Both the position numbers and the translations under genes were made by a program. From Rhodobacter sp. (GTDB lineage: Bacteria > Pseudomonadota > Alphaproteobacteria > Rhodobacterales > Rhodobacteraceae), in NCBI GenBank assembly GCA_013824055.1, contig PNNE01000078.1, positions 1 through 12,584 on the forward strand: a DNA stretch of 12,584 nt. The letters are read 5' to 3'. The notes below the pieces were generated by a model. It saw nothing but the letters and a program-made list of their open reading frames with translations, ran no database searches and was not told where the DNA came from. Positions 7,842 through 12,584 of this stretch are shown piece after piece; within the stretch, counting starts at the first letter, position 1; every line of letters starts with the position of its first letter.

Positions 7842-7864
7842 CCAGGTCTCAGTCCCAGGTCTCA
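7842..7864. repeat. 10-base direct repeat CCAGGTCTCA at the 3' end of the cytochrome gene
   Basis: CCAGGTCTCA occurs at 7842-7851 and 7855-7864, a period of 13 bases; the second copy contains the stop codon of the cytochrome c gene. It looks like a small local duplication downstream of the coding end. No function is apparent. Confidence 0.35.
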
Positions 7865-8749
7865 CTCCACGTCAGGCACGGCCAGCAGGTACTCGGCCAG
7901 CGCCAGACGGTCGCTTTCGGGCAGGCGGGCCATGTTCTCGACCACATGCGCCATGTGGCCGCCGACGCTGTCATACTCGGGCGTGAAGCCTGTGGTCAGG
8001 TATTGCACGATGTCGGCCGCGGTCCAGCCCAGCCTGGCCGGAGTGATGTTCGGGACGCGCCCTTCGCCCGAGGGGTTCGGCGCGCCCGCCAGCCAGCGCG
8101 CGGTCTCCATGCCCCCCAGCATGTTGCGGGGCGTGTGGCATTCGCCGCAATGCGCCAGCGCCTCGGCGATGTAGCGGCCGCGCGTGGCGGTGGGCGTCAG
8201 GTTGCCCGGCACCGCCCAGTCGTCGGTCAGAAACAGCAGCTTCCACAGCCCGACGGCCTCGCGCTGCGAGAAGGGGAAATCCAGGTCGTGCGGCTGGCTG
8301 GGGGTCGCGTCCGCGGGCAGGGTCTTCATGAAGGCGTGAAGGTCCGACACGTCCTGCATCTCCATCTTCGCGTAGGACGCATAGGGCAGGGCAGGGTAGT
8401 AGTGCTCGCCCTCGGGGCTGACCCCCCGGGTGATGGCATTGGCCAGGTCCAGCAGGGTCCAGTTGCCGATCCCGTGCTCGGGGTCCTGGCTGATGTTCGG
8501 CGCGACGAAGGTGCCGAAGTCCGACGGGAACCGCTGCCCGCCGGACAGGATCAACTCGGCCTCGCCCTCGGCCCTGTCGGCGGCGTGGCACGCGGCGCAG
8601 CCGGTGGCCCAGAAGACCAGCTCGCCCCGCGTGGCATCGCCGGTCAGGTCGGCCACGGCGGCGGCAGACAGCGGATCGGGCCGGGCCAGCAGGTAAAGCC
8701 CCCCGATGCCGACCAGACCCAGGACGACCAGCCAGCGCATGATCCGCAT
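7862..8749 (-). CDS. Membrane-anchored dihaem cytochrome c
   Basis: The 295-residue protein begins with a short positive segment and a hydrophobic stretch (about 5-22), probably an uncleaved membrane anchor or signal, so the haem domains lie in the periplasm. Two c-type haem sites are seen: CAACH (51-55) and CGECH (201-205). Candidate axial methionines are in YASYAKMEM (about 129-131) and HMAHVVENMARL (about 266-273). The architecture and the FGTFVAPNIS and GRYIAEALAHCGECHTPRN motifs match the cytochrome subunits of membrane alcohol/aldose dehydrogenases and related thiosulfate or sorbosone systems. It would pass electrons from a periplasmic dehydrogenase toward the respiratory chain, but no dehydrogenase gene is adjacent. 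The ATG at 8749 has GGAGGG six bases upstream. It lies 58 bases after the small membrane protein and is probably cotranscribed with hpt. Confidence 0.88.
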   Translation of the reverse strand: MRIMRWLVVLGLVGIGGLYLLARPDPLSAAAVADLTGDATRGELVFWATGCAACHAADRAEGEAELILSGGQRFPSDFGTFVAPNISQDPEHGIGNWTLLDLANAITRGVSPEGEHYYPALPYASYAKMEMQDVSDLHAFMKTLPADATPSQPHDLDFPFSQREAVGLWKLLFLTDDWAVPGNLTPTATRGRYIAEALAHCGECHTPRNMLGGMETARWLAGAPNPSGEGRVPNITPARLGWTAADIVQYLTTGFTPEYDSVGGHMAHVVENMARLPESDRLALAEYLLAVPDVE

Positions 8750-8807
8750 CGCTTACCCTCCGGTCCAGCTGCGCGGTGACCCTAACCGACAGGCCGCCCG
8801 CGTCCAA

Positions 8808-8984
8808 TCACGGTTTCTGGCGCAGGCTGTCGACGGTCATCCAGTCGGGCCAGCCGACGAGGAATTCGATCCCGACCAGCACCAGGCACAGCGCCACCAC
8901 CCCGAACACCAGCTTCACCCGGCCCTCGGAGGGCGGATTCTGCGCCCAGCGTTTGGCGCGCAAGAGCCAGGTCAGGCCGTTCAT
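8808..8984 (-). CDS. Small single-pass membrane protein (58 aa), function unknown
   Basis: The reading frame gives a 58-residue protein starting MNGLTWLLRAKRWAQNPPSE and ending VDSLRQKP before TGA at 8810-8808. Residues 24-44 (KLVFGVVALCLVLVGIEFLVG) form one membrane helix, preceded by a basic segment (RAKRW, GRVK) and followed by WPDW and a polar tail, which suggests the N-terminus stays in the cytoplasm. Its start codon overlaps the hpt stop as ATGA, and GGAGG lies at the end of hpt, so translation is coupled. Longer open frames over the same bases are arginine-rich and shadow-like. I believe similar proteins with the AKRWAQNPPS motif occur in other Rhodobacteraceae, from memory only. Its place between hpt and a membrane cytochrome does not reveal a role. 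Confidence 0.8.
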   Translation of the reverse strand: MNGLTWLLRAKRWAQNPPSEGRVKLVFGVVALCLVLVGIEFLVGWPDWMTVDSLRQKP

Positions 8985-9526
8985 GCCTCCTCCGTGAAGC
9001 GCACCTTGCCGATATAGGGCAGGTTGCGGTTCCGTTGGGCAAAGTCGATGCCGTAGCCCACCACGAACTCGTCGGGGATCTCGAAGCCGGTCCAGTCCGC
9101 CTTGACCGGGACCTCCCGGCGCGAGGGCTTGTCCAGCAGGGCGCAGACCTTCAGCCGCTTGGGTTCCCGCGCCTGCAGCAGAAGGATCACATGGTGCAAG
9201 GTGAAGCCGGTGTCGACGATATCCTCGACCAAAAGCACGTCGCGCCCCGCAATCTCGCCCCGCAGGTCCTTCAGGATGCGCACCTCGCGGCTGGAATGCA
9301 TCGCGTCGCCATAGCTGGAGGCCTCCAGGAAATCGACTTCGACCGGCAGCTCGATCTCGCGCACCAGGTCGGCGATGAAGACGAACGAGCCGCGCAGCAG
9401 GCCCACCACCACCAGCTTGTCGGTGCCGTGGAAATGCGCGGTGATCTCACGCGCCAAAGCCTCGACCCGGGCCGCGATGGCCTTGGCGCTGATCATCTGG
9501 TCGATCACGTAAGGGCGGTCGGGCAT
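8981..9526 (-). CDS. hpt: Hypoxanthine phosphoribosyltransferase
   Basis: This purine salvage enzyme joins hypoxanthine (and often guanine) to PRPP to make IMP or GMP in the cytosol. The 181-residue product has the normal family length. It shows GLLRGSFVF (42-50), SSYGD (70-74) in the flexible loop and the PRPP-binding motif VLLVEDIVDTGFT (97-109). KVCALLDKPSRR (126-137) contains the base-contacting lysine region, and FVVGYGIDF (154-162) is the usual C-terminal signature. The start at 9526 fits the family N-terminus. It is the first gene of a probable three-gene operon and overlaps the next small gene by four bases. Together with guaA at the left edge it gives two routes to guanine nucleotides in this window, but the genes are not linked in one operon. 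Confidence 0.95.
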   Translation of the reverse strand: MPDRPYVIDQMISAKAIAARVEALAREITAHFHGTDKLVVVGLLRGSFVFIADLVREIELPVEVDFLEASSYGDAMHSSREVRILKDLRGEIAGRDVLLVEDIVDTGFTLHHVILLLQAREPKRLKVCALLDKPSRREVPVKADWTGFEIPDEFVVGYGIDFAQRNRNLPYIGKVRFTEEA

Positions 9527-9648
9527 GGCGTCATCCGGGTTGTTCGCCCCTTCCTAGCCGTCAAGGCCACAGATGCAAGGGCCGTGACACGACGCCCGCT
9601 TGATCTTGGCCGCGCCTCGGGCCACATCTCGGGCCGAAAGAGACAGCG

Positions 9649-10107
9649 ATGCCCACCCATTCCGAAACCAGACGCCTGCCCTACACCGCCCAGCAGATGT
9701 ACGATCTGGTGGCCGATGTCGCATCCTACCCCAAGTTCCTGCCCTGGAACTCGGCCGCCCGCATCCGCTCGCGCAGTCCCATCGCGGGCGGCGGCGAGGT
9801 GATGGAGGCGGACCTCGTCATCAGCTTCAAGGTCTTCCGCGAACGCTTTGGCAGCCGGGTCACGCTTTGGCCCGACAGGATGCGGATCGACACCGAATAC
9901 CTTGACGGTCCCTTCCGCCACATGCGGTCGAACTGGGCCTTCCGCGACATCCCCGGCGGCTGCGAGGTCGATTTCCACGTCGATTTCGAGTTCAGGAACG
10001 CGATCCTGCAAGGCATCATCGGGGTCGTGTTCAACGACGCCATGCAGCGCGTGGTCCGCGCCTTCGAACGCCGGGCGGCGCAGCTCTACGGGCCGGGGCC
10101 GATCTGA
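9649..10107 (+). CDS. COQ10/RatA-family START-domain protein (coenzyme Q-binding)
   Basis: This 152-residue single-domain protein belongs to the polyketide cyclase/START superfamily. It begins with the typical MYDLVADVASYPKFLPW (17-33) and continues with strands around VMEADLVISFKVFRERFGSRVTL (51-73), then GPFRHMRSNWAF (87-98) and the C-terminal helix VVFNDAMQRVVRAFERRAAQLYG (126-148). The eukaryotic homologue Coq10 binds ubiquinone and supports respiration; annotators often label bacterial members RatA toxin, but a role in quinone handling is more likely here. The family motif usually reads LPWC; here the cysteine is Asn34. It is divergent from hpt; the 122-base gap holds two CTCGGGCC direct repeats (9616-9623, 9628-9635) and no clear promoter. 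The esterase gene follows after 58 bases on the same strand. Confidence 0.88.
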   Translation: MPTHSETRRLPYTAQQMYDLVADVASYPKFLPWNSAARIRSRSPIAGGGEVMEADLVISFKVFRERFGSRVTLWPDRMRIDTEYLDGPFRHMRSNWAFRDIPGGCEVDFHVDFEFRNAILQGIIGVVFNDAMQRVVRAFERRAAQLYGPGPI

Positions 10108-10165
10108 CGCGACGGAAATCCCCGGCGGTGGCGTGAAACCCGCACCACATGCCCCGAGGTCTTCC

Positions 10166-11032
10166 ATGCGCGCTCTTGCCCTGCTGATAGCCCTTGTCCT
10201 GCCCCAGCCGCTTGCCGCCGACACCGTCCGGCTTGGCGACCGCTGGTACAGGATGGAGCTGCCCGCGACTCCCAGGGGGGCGCCGCTGATCCTGGCGCTG
10301 CACGGGGGCGGTGGCGACCCCGACCAGTTCGCGCAGGCCTCGGGCCTGGCGCGTGCGGCGAACCGCGCGGGCTTTGCCGTGGCCTTTCCCGCCGGGACCG
10401 GTCGGCGCGACGACCGGCTCCTGACCTGGAACGGCGGCTACTGCTGCGGCCTGGCCGCGCGACGGGGCGTCGATGACATGGGCTTTCTGAGGCTGGTGAT
10501 CTCGGATGCGGCCCAGCGGTTCGGAGTGGACGGGCAGGGCGTCTACCTGACCGGCATGTCCAACGGCGCGATCCTGGCGGAAACCTTTGCGGCGCAGAAC
10601 CCCGACCTGGTGCGCGCCGTCGCCGGTGTGGCTGGCACGATGGACACGTCGCGCACCCGTGTTCGGGGGCAGGTCCCAGCGCTGATCATCCACGGCACCG
10701 CCGACACGATGGTGCCCTTCGCCGGCGGTCGGGGCGACACCAGCCTGACGCGGACCGATTTCGCCTCGGTTCCTTCGGTGGTGCAGGCCTTTCTGGCCCC
10801 CTGGGGCGGTGTGCCGGCCAAGACCAGCCGCCGCATCGACACCCGGAACGATGGCACCTCGGTCATCGTCACCGACCATGAAACGCGCGGCCGCGTGGTC
10901 CTGCGGCTGCTGACCGTCGAGGGCGGAGCGCACCACTGGCCCGGCGGTCGCAAGGCCCGGCCGACCGAGGGCAAGACCCAGGAGATCGACGCCAATGCCG
11001 AGATCCTGCGCTTTTTCGCGGCCAATCCGTAA
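10166..11032 (+). CDS. Secreted LpqC-type esterase / polyhydroxybutyrate-depolymerase-like alpha/beta hydrolase
   Basis: The 288-residue product starts with a signal peptide (MRALALLIALVLPQPLAADT, cleavage near 18). It then shows the alpha/beta hydrolase features of the LpqC/COG3509 family: LILALHGGGGDPDQF (41-55) forming the oxyanion region, WNGGYCCG (88-95) with paired cysteines typical of the family, the nucleophile Ser132 in GMSNG, Asp180 in IIHGTADTMVPF and His256 in EGGAHHWPGG. It acts outside the cytosol on ester bonds, possibly feruloyl-type esters or short polyester; the true substrate is unknown. I chose ATG at 10166 (GAGG at 10156-10159) because the longer open frame upstream merely overlaps the COQ10-like gene in another frame. 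It probably shares a transcript with that gene and ends at the double palindrome. Confidence 0.9.
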   Translation: MRALALLIALVLPQPLAADTVRLGDRWYRMELPATPRGAPLILALHGGGGDPDQFAQASGLARAANRAGFAVAFPAGTGRRDDRLLTWNGGYCCGLAARRGVDDMGFLRLVISDAAQRFGVDGQGVYLTGMSNGAILAETFAAQNPDLVRAVAGVAGTMDTSRTRVRGQVPALIIHGTADTMVPFAGGRGDTSLTRTDFASVPSVVQAFLAPWGGVPAKTSRRIDTRNDGTSVIVTDHETRGRVVLRLLTVEGGAHHWPGGRKARPTEGKTQEIDANAEILRFFAANP

Positions 11033-11040
11033 AGCGGACC

Positions 11041-11082
11041 AAATTCCTTCGAAGGAATTTGCAAATCCTTTTCTCAAAGGAT
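11041..11082. terminator. Double palindrome between convergent genes; terminator and possible REP-like repeat
   Basis: AAATTCCTTCGAAGGAATTT (11041-11060) is a perfect 20-base palindrome (an 8-base-pair stem around TCGA). Four bases later, ATCCTTT (11065-11071), loop TCTC, and AAAGGAT (11076-11082) form a second hairpin whose arms resemble the first (AAAT-CCTT against AAATTCCTT). They fill the gap between the esterase stop and the cinA stop, so bidirectional termination is the simple reading. The AT-rich palindrome in a GC-rich genome, doubled with variation, also suggests a dispersed intergenic repeat. Confidence 0.65.
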
Positions 11083-11088
11083 CTGGAC

Positions 11089-11565
11089 CTACTCCAGCGC
11101 CGCGACCAGCAGTTTCAGCGCGTGCTCGGTCGCGGCCTTGCGCACCTTGGCCCGGCCCAGCGGCCCGAAGTCCACCGTCTCGACCCGCGTCTCGCGGCCG
11201 TGCTGCGCCACTCCGAAGCAGACCCGCCCCTCGGGCTTGAACTCGGACCCGCCAGGTCCGGCGATCCCGGTGATCGACACCGCAAGCCCGGCCGCCGACC
11301 GGGCCAGCGCCCCTGCGGCCATCTCGCGCGCGACCGGTTCGGACACCGCGCCATGTGCGGCCAGCGTCGCCTCCGAGACCCCCAGAAGATCGACCTTCGC
11401 GGCGTTGGAATAAGTGACGAACCCGCGCTCGAAGACGTCCGACGATCCCGCCACCTCGGTCAGCGCCGCCGCGACCAGGCCGCCGGTGCAGCTTTCCGCC
11501 GTGGCGATCCGCAGGCCCCAGTAGCGTGCCCGAGCCAGGAGATCGGGAACGCTTACCCCAGCCAC
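11089..11565 (-). CDS. CinA C-terminal domain protein (PncC-type nicotinamide-nucleotide amidohydrolase)
   Basis: The 158-residue stand-alone CinA-C domain resembles PncC, which hydrolyses NMN to nicotinic acid mononucleotide in NAD recycling. Motifs are TAESCTGG (22-29, with the catalytic Ser/Cys region), GSSDVFERGFVTYSNAAK (40-57) and SITGIAGPGG (97-106). The N-terminal molybdopterin-binding domain of full CinA is absent; this is common for alphaproteobacterial members. No ATG occurs near the domain start, so I chose GTG at 11565, which lies 13 bases inside the end of pgpA and gives MAGVSVPDLLARARYWGLR; the ribosome binding site is weak, which fits translational coupling. It is the last gene of the ispDF-pgpA-cinA operon and is convergent with the esterase gene. 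Confidence 0.88.
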   Translation of the reverse strand: MAGVSVPDLLARARYWGLRIATAESCTGGLVAAALTEVAGSSDVFERGFVTYSNAAKVDLLGVSEATLAAHGAVSEPVAREMAAGALARSAAGLAVSITGIAGPGGSEFKPEGRVCFGVAQHGRETRVETVDFGPLGRAKVRKAATEHALKLLVAALE

Positions 11566-12059
11566 GGCTGCACCAGCCCATGATACAGCCCCGCCAGCGC
11601 GACCGACCCGACCCCGGCGAAAAGCCCGGCCCAGAGGTCGTCCAGCATCACGCCCGTCGCCCCCTTCATCCGGTCGGCCCGGCCGACCAGCCAGGGCTTC
11701 CAGATGTCGAACAGCCGGAACAGCAGGAACGGCACGACCCAGCCCGGCCAGGCGCCGAACAGAAGGTCCGCGACATCGTGCCGCCACAGCGGAATCACCG
11801 TGAAGGACAGGGCCAGCAGCTGCCCCGCGACCTCGTCGATCACCACCTCGGAAGGGTCCTCGCCCCCTGTCGCCCGCAAGTAGCGCGGCACCGCCCAGAA
11901 GCCCAGGATCACCGCCACCGCACAGCCGACCGGCACCGCCAAAGCCCATCCCGCCTGATAGGCCGCGACAGCCAGCGCGACGGTGATTGCCGAGGCCCAG
12001 GTCCCCGGGGCCGGTTTCAGGAAGCCCGCGCCGAAGCAGGTGGCGACCATCCGGCTCAT
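11553..12059 (-). CDS. pgpA: Phosphatidylglycerophosphatase A
   Basis: This inner-membrane enzyme removes phosphate from phosphatidylglycerophosphate to give phosphatidylglycerol, a main membrane lipid. The 168-residue product has the family signatures FGAGFLKPAPGTWAS (9-23), EVVIDEVAGQ (71-80, acidic residues that bind metal) and FRLFDIWKPW (114-123), with several hydrophobic helices between them. I chose ATG at 12059 because MSRMVATCFGAG is the usual N-terminus and its ATGA overlaps the stop of ispDF; a longer frame up to 12329 is only readthrough of the ispF region in another frame. Four-base overlap upstream and 13-base overlap downstream show tight operon packing. Confidence 0.93.
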   Translation of the reverse strand: MSRMVATCFGAGFLKPAPGTWASAITVALAVAAYQAGWALAVPVGCAVAVILGFWAVPRYLRATGGEDPSEVVIDEVAGQLLALSFTVIPLWRHDVADLLFGAWPGWVVPFLLFRLFDIWKPWLVGRADRMKGATGVMLDDLWAGLFAGVGSVALAGLYHGLVQPWLG

Positions 12060-12584
12060 GACTTCACCAGCACGCAGGTCGCCAGGGCCGCGATGCCCTC
12101 TTCGCGCCCGGTGAAGCCCAGCCGTTCGGATGTGGTTGCCTTGACCGAGACCCGCCCCGCATCGACCCCCATGATCCGCGCCAGTTCCGCTTGCATTGCA
12201 AGGGCATGCGGGCCGATCTTCGGACGCTCGCAGACCAGCGTCACGTCGCAGTTGCCCAGCCCGTAGCCGTGCGAGCGCGCCCGGTCGATGGCATGGGCCA
12301 GGAAGAGATGCGAGGCCGCGCCCTTCCACTGCGGGTCACTGGGCGGGAAATGCCGCCCGATGTCCCCCTCGGCCAGCGCGCCATAGATCGCGTCGGTCAG
12401 GGCGTGCATCCCCACATCGGCATCGGAATGGCCCAGCAGGCCCTTGCCATGCGGCAGCTTCACCCCGCACAGCCAGACATGATCGCCCGCGCAGAAGGCA
12501 TGCACGTCATAGCCGTTGCCCACCCGGATCTCTGGCCGCAGATCCATGTCACGCCCCTTCAGGATCGCCTCGGCCCGGGCGAAA
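12056..12584 (-). CDS. ispDF: Bifunctional IspD/IspF, IspF domain and last residues of IspD; 5' part outside window
   Basis: IspF forms 2-C-methyl-D-erythritol 2,4-cyclodiphosphate in the MEP isoprenoid pathway; IspD makes the CDP-methylerythritol two steps earlier. Counting from the Met at 12547, the domain shows GYDVH with metal ligands Asp14 and His16, LLGHSDADVGMHALTDAIYGAL with His48, GDIGRHFPPSDP, TLVCERPKIGPH and KATTSERLGFTGREEGIAA, a complete family set. The frame stays open to the window edge and reads FARAEAILKGRD before that Met. This resembles the end of IspD domains (an EDxxxAE-type helix), so the gene is almost certainly the IspDF fusion common in alphaproteobacteria rather than a separate ispF. 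The only alternative frame there reads FRPGRGDPEGA and stops, which is not IspD-like. Confidence 0.9.
   Translation of the reverse strand, partial: FARAEAILKGRDMDLRPEIRVGNGYDVHAFCAGDHVWLCGVKLPHGKGLLGHSDADVGMHALTDAIYGALAEGDIGRHFPPSDPQWKGAASHLFLAHAIDRARSHGYGLGNCDVTLVCERPKIGPHALAMQAELARIMGVDAGRVSVKATTSERLGFTGREEGIAALATCVLVKS

Noticed and set aside
7505..8779. 424-codon plus-strand open frame across the porin and cytochrome genes
   Set aside because: It is antisense to two genes with clear signatures (signal peptide and barrel end; two CXXCH motifs) and has a shadow-type composition.
9649..10107. RatA-type toxin of a toxin-antitoxin module
   Set aside because: No partner antitoxin gene lies beside it, and the COQ10-like role fits the family and genome context better.
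10031..11581. 516-codon minus-strand open frame across the esterase and cinA region
   Set aside because: The esterase on the plus strand has a complete catalytic triad and signal peptide, and CinA is in another minus-strand frame.

Overview
The window is about 12.6 kb of GC-rich, densely packed chromosomal DNA. It reads as an alphaproteobacterium of the Rhodobacteraceae type. The evidence is an IspD-IspF fusion, an adjacent pair of uncharacterised proteins that I associate with this family (DUF6477-like and DUF6456-like), a Rhodobacter-style porin, an FNR/FnrL-type box and a CtrA-like site. No rRNA, tRNA, transposase, phage gene or CRISPR array was seen. Most of it is ordinary core genome; the interest lies in small regulatory structures, one overlooked small gene and one broken essential gene.

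Left part (1-3600). guaA (GMP synthase) is on the minus strand, cut by the window edge. It is disrupted by what look like two single-base deletions in and just after the ATP-pyrophosphatase P-loop. Divergent from it is an isolated gene for a trimethylamine methyltransferase (MttB) superfamily protein without pyrrolysine, ended by a strong hairpin. It converges on a 94-residue DUF6477-like protein.

Middle (3600-6800). The AT-rich gap between the DUF6477-like gene and a divergent GTG-started helix-turn-helix/DUF6456-like regulator carries a mirrored pair of TTAA/GTAACC sites (CtrA-like) and a perfect TGTCCA-N4-TGGACA dyad. The regulator gene overlaps a LysE-family exporter tail to tail, sharing the bases CTAG. 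A perfect FNR-type box lies upstream of the exporter, followed by lipA (lipoyl synthase).

Right-centre (6800-9530, minus strand). A porin-like outer-membrane protein is followed by a probable operon read leftward: hpt (hypoxanthine phosphoribosyltransferase), a 58-residue single-pass membrane protein overlapping hpt by ATGA, and a membrane-anchored dihaem cytochrome c.

Right (9600-12584). A COQ10/RatA-family START-domain gene and a secreted LpqC-type esterase lie on the plus strand. They converge, across a double palindrome, on a tightly overlapping minus-strand operon: ispDF (partial) - pgpA - cinA C-terminal domain (pncC-like). lipA, the COQ10-like gene, cinA and ispDF cluster together in many alphaproteobacteria; here the cluster appears loosened by inserted genes.

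I saw no convincing multi-gene novel system. The best leads are the operator architecture around the DUF6477/DUF6456 pair, the FNR box, the hpt-linked small membrane protein with its cytochrome, and the guaA lesion.
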